Origin: Opitutia bacterium ISCC 52
Lineage (GTDB): Bacteria; Verrucomicrobiota; Verrucomicrobiia; Opitutales; UBA2995
Reading direction: 5' to 3'
NCBI GenBank assembly: GCA_014529675.2
Contig: CP076040.1
Location: 3,925,894 to 3,989,893, forward strand
DNA length: 64,000 nt
Shown here: piece by piece, positions 1-8,658 of the stretch
Position numbering within the stretch: the first letter of the stretch is position 1
Layout: each line of letters opens with the position of its first letter
Made by a program: the position numbers and the translations under genes
Notes under the pieces: generated by a model
Seen by the model: only the letters and a program-made list of their open reading frames with translations
What the model was told of the DNA's origin: nothing
Database searches by the model: none

Positions 1-54
1 AGCCATTTATCAGGACTTCAGAACGAACGAGTTCTAAAGGATTATTGTGATTTA

Positions 55-123
55 GGTAGGGACGGATCGCCGAGCCGTCCGAAACTCTTTGGCCAACGGC
101 TCGCTCGGCGATCGAGCCCTACC
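55..123. repeat. REP-like palindrome R1
   Basis: An imperfect 69-bp inverted repeat. The left arm starts GGTAGGGACGGATCGCCGAG and the right arm, read in reverse complement, starts GGTAGGGCTCGATCGCCGAG; the loop is around 78-95. The GGTAGGG ends are shared with repeats R3 and R4 near 12.7 and 14.7 kb, but here they lie outside and the CGG end lies inside, so the same unit seems to be paired the other way round. It lies downstream of the AraC gene, where it could also act as a transcription stop. Nothing else is seen in 1-234. Confidence 0.7.
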
Positions 124-234
124 ATCTAAGGTACTACGCATCATGGATGACTAGAGTAATATGTGTTGGTATTCGCAGAGTCCAGATTTTGTGCTACTCT
201 ATTACTGACACCTGAACACTGAAACCGTTTCCCC

Positions 235-1176
235 CTACCCTTTCACACTCTTAGTCACGCTATTGCGATACTGTCTGGGAGACTCCCCAATTGTATTGGC
301 AAAGAAACGTGAGAAGGACGACAAAGTTGTAAAACCCAACTCAAATGCGATATCCGTAAAACTCATGCTCGAGTTTTGCATTAACTGAATAGCTTGGTGG
401 GCGCGAAAGTTTTTGATGTAAGCTCCAAGGCTGATGTTAAACTGCTGCCGAAACACAGCCCGTAAATTGCTCTCAGACATATTCAACGCACGAGCGATGT
501 CCGAGACACTTTGTAAAGTCCCAGGATTCGAAGTCAGACAATCCTGGATTCCACGGATGAGCGCATTCGATGACCCCTTGATATTTCCACCTTGCATCGT
601 TTCAGAGACCTCATGCCTGACCTTCTCCCGCAGATGATTGATCAACATGGCAGAGTCCAAAGTCAGCCGACGATTATACCGCTCCACAGGAAAAGGGGTC
701 AGTTCTTGATTATTGACATTTGAGCCAAGAAGTAAGGACTGGCCCTTTTGGTAATGGTCAATAATCCGGGCCAGAAGCTCATGGCAACGCTTGTCCATCT
801 TTAGGATCCTATGCCGAAACGCCTGCATAGCGGTTGGGAGCTCTAGCTCGAAGGTAAGGAAGAGCCACACCAAATTCGTGTCAGCCAAATCGATAAAATG
901 ATGAAACTGGTAGGGAAACACCATCATCGCATCGCCCGGCTTCAAGCGCCAATGAATCCCATCCAAATTCATGGTTCCTTCAGTCATCAAATTGAAGAGC
1001 AACACGTATCGATGATGCGGATAACCATCAAAGGAGCGTCGCTGAAGCTCTTGAGTCGTTTTCCTGGAAAACACAATCAAGTTGCGAGGGATACAGATAT
1101 CCTCCGCCGTACGGCCCGAAAAGTAGTCATCAGGCACTGATAGATTCAACGCATCCTGTAAGAGTGAAAAGCGCAT
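235..1176 (-). CDS. AraC family transcriptional regulator
   Basis: A 313-residue cytoplasmic regulator that probably controls the divergent amino-sugar and sulfatase genes. Residues about 50-125 look like the cupin-type ligand-binding half of AraC proteins, with a YVLLFNL strand and a KPGDAMMVFPYQFHHF stretch typical of such sensor domains. The last 100 residues form the double helix-turn-helix: SVSDIARALNMSESNLRAVF for the first helix pair, and FTDIAFELGFTTLSSFSRFF followed by GESPRQYR for the signature second one. Family knowledge: these proteins bind DNA near target promoters and respond to a sugar or other small molecule. The ligand cannot be read from the sequence. It is transcribed away from the NagB-LmbE gene across a 97-bp gap that carries a small palindrome. 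Confidence 0.93.
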   Translation of the reverse strand: MRFSLLQDALNLSVPDDYFSGRTAEDICIPRNLIVFSRKTTQELQRRSFDGYPHHRYVLLFNLMTEGTMNLDGIHWRLKPGDAMMVFPYQFHHFIDLADTNLVWLFLTFELELPTAMQAFRHRILKMDKRCHELLARIIDHYQKGQSLLLGSNVNNQELTPFPVERYNRRLTLDSAMLINHLREKVRHEVSETMQGGNIKGSSNALIRGIQDCLTSNPGTLQSVSDIARALNMSESNLRAVFRQQFNISLGAYIKNFRAHQAIQLMQNSSMSFTDIAFELGFTTLSSFSRFFANTIGESPRQYRNSVTKSVKG

Positions 1177-1239
1177 AAGAAGCCTTCAATTCAATCGAAA
1201 ACGCTAAATTTGATGCAGTATGTGAAAAGTTTTTACCAG

Positions 1240-1256
1240 ACTATAAATGCTATAGT
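1240..1256. promoter_or_regulatory. Palindrome in divergent promoter region
   Basis: ACTATA-AATGC-TATAGT is a perfect 6-bp inverted repeat with a 5-bp spacer, lying between the AraC gene and the NagB-LmbE gene and just upstream of the chosen ATG at 1274. It may be an operator or part of a promoter, since it overlaps a TATAAA-like hexamer. Short AT-rich palindromes arise by chance, so this is weak. Confidence 0.3.
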
Positions 1257-1273
1257 TGGCATCTACCCATAAA

Positions 1274-3205
1274 ATGAGCACAGAAGCAGAACAATTTGAA
1301 CGGATATCCACCAAGATTTTCCAAGACTCCAACGCTGCAGCGACTGTTGTTGCGGAGGAAATCGCCGATTTAATCAAATCCCGCTCGAAAGGCGGAAAAA
1401 CAACCGTACTTGGGCTGGCCACAGGATCGACACCCTTACCGGTTTACCGTGAGCTGATTCGCATGCATCGGGAAGAAAACCTGAGTTTTCGCAATGTTAT
1501 CACTTTCAACCTGGACGAATATTACGGGCTGAATATCGATCATCCTGAAAGCTACTACCAATTCATGTGGCAGCGACTCTTCAGCCATGTGGATATACCG
1601 GAAGATCAGGTGCACCTACCCTCGGGCACAACCGAACGTTCAAAGGTTTACGCGAATTGTGCGGAATATGAGCAGGCGATTGCAGAAGCAGGGGGACTGG
1701 ATTATCAGATTCTAGGAATCGGTCGCACCGGACATATCGGATTCAACGAACCGGGTTCAACCCGAGACTCTAAAACCCGATTGGTTACTCTGGATGCTTT
1801 AACCCGACGAGATGCCGCTCGCGACTTCCTAGGCGAAGCCAACGTTCCACGCTACGCTATCACTATGGGAGTTGGTACCATTTTAAAAGCCAAACGCGTG
1901 GTCCTCATGGCCTGGGGTCAGGCAAAAGCCGGCGTTGTGCAGCAGGCGGTGGAAGAAGAACCCAACGAAAACCTTCCAGCTGGCTTACTACAAGGACATC
2001 CGGATGTTCGATTTTTTATCGATGAGTCAGCGTCGGAATCGCTCACCCGCATTCGCAATCCCTGGCTAGTGGGTCCTGTAGAGTGGACAGACAGATCGAT
2101 TCGCAAAGCCGTTATTTGGCTATCTAACAAAGCGAAAAAACCCATCCTGAAATTACAGGATTCAGACTACAACGAGTTCGGACTAGGGGAAATTTTGACC
2201 GACGTAGCACCCGCCTACGATATCAACATTCGCGTATTCAACCAGACACAACACACGATCACAGGATGGCCCGGGGGCAAGCCGGATGCCGACGACACCA
2301 GTCGTCCTGAACGCGCAAAACCCTTTCCCAAACGCGTATTGGTTTTGGCCCCGGAACCTGATGAGGACATCCTCTGCATGGGAGGAACGATTCATCGACT
2401 CAACAATCAAGGAAGCGAAATTACTTTAGCCTATTTGACCTCCGGAAATCTAGCTGTTCCTGATACCATGGCACGCCAAGTCCTTTCGCTGATGAGTGAA
2501 ATGGAAAAAGAGTTGGATCAGAACTTGGCGGAAGATTTCAGCTTGGGGAAACTCGCCTCTGTTCTTCTGGAAGAGCTTCAAAGTGCCGAAGGTGATAAGG
2601 CAGAGTCTTCGCACATCCGTCAGGTAAAATCTCTTATTCGTCGCAACGAAGCTCGAGATGCATCCGCCTTACTAAAAATCGATCCATCGAGTCTCAAATT
2701 TCTTGAACTCCCGTTTTATGAGACGGGGCGTTACCGGGCATTCAATCCAAGCGAGAAAGACCACCAGGATCTGGTCGAACTACTCCGAACAGTAAAACCT
2801 CACCAGATATACTTCACCGGCGGTTTGGCAGACCCAGGATCCGTAGCAGGCGTTTGTTTCACTCTACTTAAACAAGCAGTGGCCACCACAGCTTCAGAAG
2901 CCTGGGTTGATGACACTTATTTTTGGAGCTACCGCGGCCTTGCTCAGGAATGGCTTCTATTCGAAATCGACATGGCAGTACCTCTAAGCCCGGACGAGTT
3001 GAATCTCAAAACAGAGGCAAGCTTCCAGTATCGCTCCCAACGGCGCCAATTTCCACTGCGAGATGCTGCTCACAAAGAGATCTGGCAACAAACGGACGAG
3101 CTAAACCGCGATACCGCCTCAGCCTATGACGATGTAGGTATGGCCGAGTATGAAGCGATAGAAGCCTTTAAACGAATCCAGTTGAGCGAGCTTCTCGAAG
3201 GCTGA
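1274..3205 (+). CDS. Glucosamine-6-phosphate deaminase fused to LmbE-like domain
   Basis: A 643-residue cytoplasmic protein. Residues about 1-265 are a NagB-type deaminase/isomerase (glucosamine-6-phosphate to fructose-6-phosphate and ammonia): phosphate loop LATGSTPLPVYREL, catalytic Asp in FNLDEYYGL, and GRTGHIGFNEPGS holding the catalytic His and Glu. The Asp two residues before that His in E. coli NagB is Thr here; from memory this occurs across the bifunctional subfamily. From about residue 350 a PIG-L/LmbE deacetylase-like domain begins, but the zinc motif HPDD is EPDE (PEPDEDILCMGGT) and the later PHGTH motif is replaced by DPGSVAG, so this half is probably not a metal-dependent deacetylase. 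The open frame extends to a TTG at 1256; the ATG at 1274 is the likelier start. First gene of the rightward locus. Confidence 0.88.
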   Translation: MSTEAEQFERISTKIFQDSNAAATVVAEEIADLIKSRSKGGKTTVLGLATGSTPLPVYRELIRMHREENLSFRNVITFNLDEYYGLNIDHPESYYQFMWQRLFSHVDIPEDQVHLPSGTTERSKVYANCAEYEQAIAEAGGLDYQILGIGRTGHIGFNEPGSTRDSKTRLVTLDALTRRDAARDFLGEANVPRYAITMGVGTILKAKRVVLMAWGQAKAGVVQQAVEEEPNENLPAGLLQGHPDVRFFIDESASESLTRIRNPWLVGPVEWTDRSIRKAVIWLSNKAKKPILKLQDSDYNEFGLGEILTDVAPAYDINIRVFNQTQHTITGWPGGKPDADDTSRPERAKPFPKRVLVLAPEPDEDILCMGGTIHRLNNQGSEITLAYLTSGNLAVPDTMARQVLSLMSEMEKELDQNLAEDFSLGKLASVLLEELQSAEGDKAESSHIRQVKSLIRRNEARDASALLKIDPSSLKFLELPFYETGRYRAFNPSEKDHQDLVELLRTVKPHQIYFTGGLADPGSVAGVCFTLLKQAVATTASEAWVDDTYFWSYRGLAQEWLLFEIDMAVPLSPDELNLKTEASFQYRSQRRQFPLRDAAHKEIWQQTDELNRDTASAYDDVGMAEYEAIEAFKRIQLSELLEG

Positions 3206-3236
3206 TTCGTTCGCCATTTTACCTATCTGATAAATC

Positions 3237-3261
3237 GGGTTTTCGATTCGTTTCGAAACCC
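3237..3261. promoter_or_regulatory. Inverted repeat between NagB-LmbE and dehydrogenase genes
   Basis: GGGTTT (3237-3242) and AAACCC (3256-3261) flank a partly symmetrical TTCGA-rich core. It lies in the only gap between the first and second genes of the locus, 12 bp before the next start codon. It could be an operator or a weak stem-loop; no T-run follows. Confidence 0.3.
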
Positions 3262-3273
3262 TCATCAAACTAC

Positions 3274-4302
3274 ATGACTGAAACAAACAACACCTTAAAA
3301 GGCATTCTCGTCGGCTGCGGTTTCATGGGCGGCATGCATGCCCAAATCTACACTCAATTAAAGGGTGTCGAGCTCGTAGCGGCCGTGGACCATCGTCCAG
3401 AACCGAGTGCAGAAAAACTAAAGTCTTTTGGCATCTCCATTCCCGTTTTTGCATCTCTGAATGAAGCCGAAGCAGAAGCTGATTTCGTGGACATTTGCAT
3501 GCCTACTCAACATCACCTGGGCAATGCGCTACAAACGATTGAAGCCGGCAAAGCCTTATTCTGCGAAAAACCACTGGCCCTCATTCTGGAGGAAGCCGAT
3601 CAGATAGTAGCCGCCGCCAATGCTTCAGGCACGTTCGCTCAAGTCGGTCATTGTATCCGGTTCTGGCCCGAGTACCAGGCATTGATGGATTACCATCGAT
3701 CGGGGCAAGGAGGAAAACTGTTGAGCTTAAATCTGGTTCGACGATCCGCTCGCCCCGCCTACGGAGCCAGCAATTGGCTGAACAACGCTGACCTTTCTGG
3801 AGGCGCAGCATTGGACCTTCACATTCACGACAGCGATTTTGCCCTCGCTCTACTAGGAGAACCCAAGTCCTTCACTAGTCGAATAAAAGAGGACTTTAGT
3901 GGACCTGCCCACATTTTCACATTAATGGACTACGGAGATCTCACCGTCACAACCGAAGGTGGGTGGAACTACCCTGAGAAGTGGGGTTTCCAAATGTCCT
4001 TTCAAGCTATCTACGAAAAGGCCGTTCTGGATTACGATTCCAAAAACGATAAAGGACTCATGATTTGTGAACATGACCAGGAACCCCGATCAATGGAGAT
4101 CGCAAAGCCGGACTCTGGAGAATCGACAGCAGACGAAGGGAATGTTTCTGATCTCGGAGGATACTACAATGAACTCCTCTACTTCACAAATTGTTTAAAG
4201 GAGGGGAAAGCTCCAGCCATTGCCACGCTGGAAGATGCCCGATCTTCACTAGCCCTTACACTCAATGAAATTGAATCTGCCTCAGCCGTTCCCAGCTTGT
4301 GA
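3274..4302 (+). CDS. Gfo/Idh/MocA family oxidoreductase
   Basis: A 342-residue NAD(P)-dependent sugar dehydrogenase-like protein, expected in the cytoplasm. The N-terminal Rossmann motif is ILVGCGFMGGMHAQ, followed by the family EKP motif (FCEKPLAL, about residue 98) that carries the active-site lysine; a C-terminal alpha/beta substrate domain follows with GGAALDLHIHDSDF, which holds the usual histidine and aspartate. Family knowledge: such enzymes oxidise or reduce a hydroxyl of a cyclic sugar or inositol. It overlaps the next gene by 4 bp, so the dehydrogenase and isomerase are likely made together and act in one sugar pathway. The exact substrate is unknown. Confidence 0.92.
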   Translation: MTETNNTLKGILVGCGFMGGMHAQIYTQLKGVELVAAVDHRPEPSAEKLKSFGISIPVFASLNEAEAEADFVDICMPTQHHLGNALQTIEAGKALFCEKPLALILEEADQIVAAANASGTFAQVGHCIRFWPEYQALMDYHRSGQGGKLLSLNLVRRSARPAYGASNWLNNADLSGGAALDLHIHDSDFALALLGEPKSFTSRIKEDFSGPAHIFTLMDYGDLTVTTEGGWNYPEKWGFQMSFQAIYEKAVLDYDSKNDKGLMICEHDQEPRSMEIAKPDSGESTADEGNVSDLGGYYNELLYFTNCLKEGKAPAIATLEDARSSLALTLNEIESASAVPSL

Positions 4303-5147
4303 AAAAATCAATCAGCATCTGGTCCTTCTATGGTGATTGGGACCTTACACAAAAATTCCAAATCGCAAAGGATGCGGGATTCGAAGGCTTCGAAATCGAT
4401 CTCAGTCGTGACGGACCTATTACCCTCGATTCCACAGATGAAGACCTCGATGCAATCGCTGAACAAGCCAGCGATGAAGGCATCACACTGAGTGGTGTAG
4501 CTACCGGCATGTATTGGGAATTCAACCCGGCAAGCGCCAAAGACAAAATACGAGCGAAGGCAAGACAAGTATTAGAAAAACAAATACGAGTCGCCTCACG
4601 TCTTCACATTGATACTATTCTTGTGGTTCCAGGAGCCGTAGGAGCTGATTTCATTCCTGACTGCGAAGAGATCCCTTACGATCTGGCCCTCAAACGAGCC
4701 ACCAATTTCATCAGATCTGCTGTTCCTCTCGCCGAGGAATTGGGAGTCAATATCGGGATCGAAAATGTCTGGAACAAGTTCTTGCTCAGCCCGCTTGAAA
4801 TGAAGTTTTTCATCGATCAATTCGATACGCCTCATGTGGGAAGTTATTTCGACGTAGGCAACGTCCTTGCATCTGGCTACCCCGAACATTGGATAACGAT
4901 CCTGGGCGAACGCATTAAGCGCGCTCACTTCAAAGATTTCCGAAAAGCCGTGGGCACGGTGGATGGCTTTTGTGATCTGCTTTCAGGAGATGTCAATTGG
5001 CCGGCCGTTACGAAGTCACTTAAAGAAGTGGGTTACGATGGCTGGGTGGCCGCCGAAATGATTCCACCTGTTCCCTTTTACAAATACGCACCCGAAACAC
5101 TCATCGAAAACACCTCGCGCGCCATGGATAAGATATTTGCCATGTAA
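4299..5147 (+). CDS. Sugar phosphate isomerase/epimerase (TIM barrel)
   Basis: A 282-residue xylose-isomerase-like TIM barrel protein. It starts with GTG inside the stop of the dehydrogenase gene (GTGA overlap), which implies translational coupling. Visible family features are GFEGFEIDLS near the N-terminus, NIGIENVWNKF in the middle, the metal-binding strand GSYFDVGNVLASG and RIKRAHFKDF, and the C-terminal GWVAAEM glutamate. Family knowledge: these enzymes interconvert ketoses and aldoses or epimerise sugars using a divalent metal held by Glu, Asp, His and Glu. It works with the preceding dehydrogenase on an unknown sugar, plausibly a product of the exported hydrolases. Confidence 0.88.
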   Translation: MKKSISIWSFYGDWDLTQKFQIAKDAGFEGFEIDLSRDGPITLDSTDEDLDAIAEQASDEGITLSGVATGMYWEFNPASAKDKIRAKARQVLEKQIRVASRLHIDTILVVPGAVGADFIPDCEEIPYDLALKRATNFIRSAVPLAEELGVNIGIENVWNKFLLSPLEMKFFIDQFDTPHVGSYFDVGNVLASGYPEHWITILGERIKRAHFKDFRKAVGTVDGFCDLLSGDVNWPAVTKSLKEVGYDGWVAAEMIPPVPFYKYAPETLIENTSRAMDKIFAM

Positions 5148-5240
5148 GCGGAAATGGTGAGTATACCAGCACATCTTCAATGCCCCCAGTTCGGCTCTCC
5201 ATTCTTCACTCTATAAGCTCGTAAGCAACCCACTTAAATA

Positions 5241-7016
5241 ATGCATCTCGAAACCCTGGATTGGATCTTCATCATCGGCTACTTTCTCGCCGTCATTGCC
5301 GTTGGTTTATTAGTAGCCAAAGTTGCTGGAAAAGACAGCGGACAGTTTTTCCTGGGGGGTCGGCAAATGCCCTGGTGGCTGCTTGGTTTCTCCATGGTCG
5401 CAACGACCTTCTCTAGCGACACACCCAATCTGGTAACAGACATTGTCCGTCAAAACGGTGTAGCAGGAAACTGGGTGTGGTGGGCCTTCCTAATCACCGG
5501 TATGGTCACGGTTTTCCTTTTCGCTAAACTGTGGCGCCGTTCCGAAGTGTTAACTGATATCGAATTTTATGAGCTCCGTTACAGTGGAAAGAGCGCGGCG
5601 TTCTTACGTGGGTTTCGAGCTATCTATCTCGGTGTATTTTTCAATGTCATGATCATGGCATCCGTTTCACTCGCAGCCATCAAGATTGGAGGAGTGATGC
5701 TGGGACTGAGTCCTTTTCAATCAATACTCTGGGCAGGGTTGGCCACCGTCATCTTTTCATCCGTGGGTGGATTTCGTGGCGTTGTCTTCACCGACTGCCT
5801 GTTGTTTGTCATCGCGATGATCGGTTCGGTTGCGGCTGCTTATTTTGCTATCGGACATACAGACATTGGTTCGCTCTCAGCCTTGCTAGAACATCCAAAT
5901 GTTGCGGACAAGCTCAGCTTCCTACCTCCAACCGGTGGTGAAGGAGCAGCCTCAGAGCAAAACCTCAATCTCTGGATGACCTTAATCATCATTCCGCTGG
6001 TCGTGCAGTGGTGGAGTGTTTGGTACCCGGGCGCTGAACCTGGTGGAGGTGGATACGTCGCCCAACGTATGCTCGCGGCTAAGGATGAGAAACATGCTAC
6101 CGGAGCGGTTCTATTTTTCAATTTCGCTCATTACGGACTAAGACCCTGGCCCTGGATTCTTGTCGCTCTAGCTTCTTTAGTTGTTTTCCCAACTTTAGAT
6201 GATATCCAAGCGGCATTCCCTGGCCTCGATCCCAGTACGATCGGGCATGACATGGCCTATCCTGCCATGCTAACCTTTCTGCCAAATGGATGGCTTGGAT
6301 TGGTGCTCGCTTCACTCGTAGCCGCTTACATGTCCACCATTTCGACCCATCTAAATTGGGGATCCTCATACATCGCCAACGACTTCTACAAACGCTTCAT
6401 GAAACCGGAAGCTACTGAGAAACAATTGGTTACTGTCGGTCGTATATCGACAGTCATTATGATGATTCTGGCCGGGCTCCTAGCACTCCAGTTGCAGAAT
6501 GCATTGGATACGTTTCAGATCCTTCTCCAAGTGGGAGCTGGAACCGGGTTAATATTCATGCTTCGCTGGTTCTGGTGGCGGATTAATGCCTTCAGCGAAC
6601 TGAGTGCGATGATCGCTTCATTTATCTTTGCAGTTGCCTTTAGAACCATTGATCACGGCATGCCGTGGTGGATGGAACTCATACTCAGTGTCGGTCTTAC
6701 TACCGCAGTCTGGCTGGTCGTCACCTTCATGACTCCTGCGACCGATGAGTCTGTCCTCAAATCGTTTTACAAAAAAGTCCATCCAGCTGGAAATGGATGG
6801 AATCCAATCCGTAAACTTCTTGGCGAAGGCATAGCTCCTAGAGAATCTCTGGCTCCTCAAATTGGATCGATGCTCATGGGGACCTTTGCCGTGTATGGAT
6901 TTCTATTCGGAATCGGTAAGATCATCTATGGATCGACGCTGATAGGAATCATTCTCCTGCTTGTTGCAGCAGGTTTAGGTTTCAAAATCATCTCAGCACA
7001 AACATCGGAATCATGA
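5241..7016 (+). CDS. Sodium:solute symporter family transporter
   Basis: A 591-residue inner-membrane transporter with 13 or more hydrophobic segments. The N-terminus (WIFIIGYFLAVIAVGLLVA) and the FFLGGRQMPWWLLGFSMVAT motif after the first helix are characteristic of the sodium:solute symporter (SSS) family, as is SSDTPNLVTDIVRQNG, which lies on the sodium and substrate path. Family members import sugars, sialic acid, amino acids or vitamins with sodium. Its position between sugar-catabolic genes and sulfatases suggests uptake of a monosaccharide released from the sulfated glycan. Its stop codon overlaps the ATG of the next sulfatase. Substrate not determinable from sequence. Confidence 0.93.
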   Translation: MHLETLDWIFIIGYFLAVIAVGLLVAKVAGKDSGQFFLGGRQMPWWLLGFSMVATTFSSDTPNLVTDIVRQNGVAGNWVWWAFLITGMVTVFLFAKLWRRSEVLTDIEFYELRYSGKSAAFLRGFRAIYLGVFFNVMIMASVSLAAIKIGGVMLGLSPFQSILWAGLATVIFSSVGGFRGVVFTDCLLFVIAMIGSVAAAYFAIGHTDIGSLSALLEHPNVADKLSFLPPTGGEGAASEQNLNLWMTLIIIPLVVQWWSVWYPGAEPGGGGYVAQRMLAAKDEKHATGAVLFFNFAHYGLRPWPWILVALASLVVFPTLDDIQAAFPGLDPSTIGHDMAYPAMLTFLPNGWLGLVLASLVAAYMSTISTHLNWGSSYIANDFYKRFMKPEATEKQLVTVGRISTVIMMILAGLLALQLQNALDTFQILLQVGAGTGLIFMLRWFWWRINAFSELSAMIASFIFAVAFRTIDHGMPWWMELILSVGLTTAVWLVVTFMTPATDESVLKSFYKKVHPAGNGWNPIRKLLGEGIAPRESLAPQIGSMLMGTFAVYGFLFGIGKIIYGSTLIGIILLLVAAGLGFKIISAQTSES

Positions 7017-8626
7017 ATCATAGGTTGAATTGTAGGAGCAAATTGTTTTCCGCTTTGCTGTCGACTAAAGCCTCGGTAATTCGCGACCCATTTGTTAGGG
7101 AACTCGCTGTGGTCGCGAACAAGTATGCTCCTACAGTACTAGTATTCCCTGCAATCTTGATGCTTGCATGGGGATGCAGTTCAAAGAGTCAGCCTGATAA
7201 TTCCAAGCCCAACATCATCCTCATCGTTTCCGACGATCAAGGCTATGGGGATCTTTCTGTGAATGGAATTCTGGATGACGTTTCGACACCGAATCTGGAT
7301 AAGCTCGCTTCCCAAGGAACACGCTTTACTCAAGCCTACGCCAGCTCACCCATCTGCAACACCTCTCGTTGCGCAATCATCACAGGTGCCTACCAACAAC
7401 GCTTCGGCATGCAGTGGTATGGAGGTCCCGGAATATCAAACTGGGATCAACCAACCATGGCAGAACTCCTCAAAGAGGCTGGCTACAACAATGGCTATGT
7501 GGGTAAAGTTCACTACGGTTCTCCCAATGGACCGGGCGCCAGGAACTTCCCGATAGAACATGGGTTCGACGAATTCTTTGGATCCGAGAACGCTCGTATT
7601 CATTATATGATACACAATCAAGAAGCGATCGATGCATTTGATGCGGCTCGGGCCAAGAATCCAGCACCCAGCAATTCCTGGGGCATGGGTCCCTTTCGTG
7701 ATGGCATTGACGAAGTCGACATGGAAGGCATGAGCACTGAGATCTTCGGAGAGAAAGCTCGTGACTTTGTAAGTCGGAATCAGCATCAACCGTTCTTCCT
7801 CTACCTCTCTTTCAACGCCGTTCACAATTTTACCCATCAATTGCCTGAAGCGTATTTAGAAGAACACGGACTTGAAGACTATGGCGATTGGGATCCGACA
7901 AAGGAACCTTACTTGGATTGGTACTACCGTTCACGTCGTCCGAACAACCCCGATGGTCGAGCACACTATCTGGGACAACTCCACTATCTAGATCAGGAAG
8001 TCGGTCGATTAGTAGACCATGTAGACCAACTCGGCTTGCGTGAAGACACCCTGATTGTCTACATCGGTGACAATGGTGGTTCACGTCCTATCTATGCGGA
8101 GAACACTCCCCTTCGAGGAAGCAAGTTCACGCTCTACGAAGGCGGAACGCGCGTACCGCTTATTGTCAGTCAACCAGGCAGCTTGCCTGAGAACCAGGTC
8201 TCCCACAATATCGTAAGTGCTTTGGATCTTTTACCCACCTTTCTTACCGCTTCTGGACAAAGCACGCCTGAGTTTGCAGATGGCATCGACTTGTTTCCGA
8301 TTCTCACCAATGAAGATCCGAACCACCAACACGATGTACTCCACTGGAAGACCTCAGATGAGTGGTCCATTCGTAAGGGTGACTGGAAACTTCACACCGT
8401 GCATGGTCCCGGCGCATCCCCTACAGAGAAGGTCGAACTCGAGCAAGGTGTGTTCCTTCGAAACCTGAGAACGAATCCTTCCGAATCCATGGATTTCGCA
8501 AAGGAGCATCCAGGAATCCTTACCCAACTTCAAGGCCTCCACGAAGCCTGGGTAGCCGAGCTCCCTGTGAGCACAAGCAATGTTCCGTCAGCAACCGAAT
8601 GGGCCGACGAAAAAGGTAAAAAATAA
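7013..8626 (+). CDS. Type I sulfatase, putative lipoprotein, atypical FGly motif
   Basis: A sulfatase-family hydrolase of up to 537 residues that would remove sulfate esters from a glycan. The metal-binding start is IILIVSDDQGYGD and later IVYIGDNGG. The formylglycine site reads C-N-T-S-R (Cys115 counted from 7013) instead of C-x-P-S-R: Thr replaces the Pro/Ala that the maturation enzyme usually needs. The real signal appears to be APTVLVFPAILMLAWGC, a lipobox with Cys55, preceded by about 30 extra residues that are the translation of repeat R2. The ATG at 7013 overlaps the symporter stop codon (ATGA); a GTG at 7109 would give a normal-length lipoprotein signal and is a serious alternative start. 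Downstream lies the GH109 gene. Confidence 0.87.
   Translation: MNHRLNCRSKLFSALLSTKASVIRDPFVRELAVVANKYAPTVLVFPAILMLAWGCSSKSQPDNSKPNIILIVSDDQGYGDLSVNGILDDVSTPNLDKLASQGTRFTQAYASSPICNTSRCAIITGAYQQRFGMQWYGGPGISNWDQPTMAELLKEAGYNNGYVGKVHYGSPNGPGARNFPIEHGFDEFFGSENARIHYMIHNQEAIDAFDAARAKNPAPSNSWGMGPFRDGIDEVDMEGMSTEIFGEKARDFVSRNQHQPFFLYLSFNAVHNFTHQLPEAYLEEHGLEDYGDWDPTKEPYLDWYYRSRRPNNPDGRAHYLGQLHYLDQEVGRLVDHVDQLGLREDTLIVYIGDNGGSRPIYAENTPLRGSKFTLYEGGTRVPLIVSQPGSLPENQVSHNIVSALDLLPTFLTASGQSTPEFADGIDLFPILTNEDPNHQHDVLHWKTSDEWSIRKGDWKLHTVHGPGASPTEKVELEQGVFLRNLRTNPSESMDFAKEHPGILTQLQGLHEAWVAELPVSTSNVPSATEWADEKGKK
7031..7135. repeat. Palindromic repeat R2 inside a coding N-terminus
   Basis: A 105-bp element bounded by the perfect inverted 10-mers TGTAGGAGCA (7031-7040) and TGCTCCTACA (7126-7135), with a second perfect inner pair TTCGCGACC (7080-7088) and GGTCGCGAA (7111-7119). 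It lies wholly within the 5' end of the sulfatase reading frame that starts at 7013 and ends just before the lipoprotein signal. Its arms differ from those of the GGTAGGG group of repeats, so it is probably another REP/MITE family. Confidence 0.75.
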
Positions 8627-8658
8627 TTTTCCCTAAGAAATAACTTCACCGACATATC

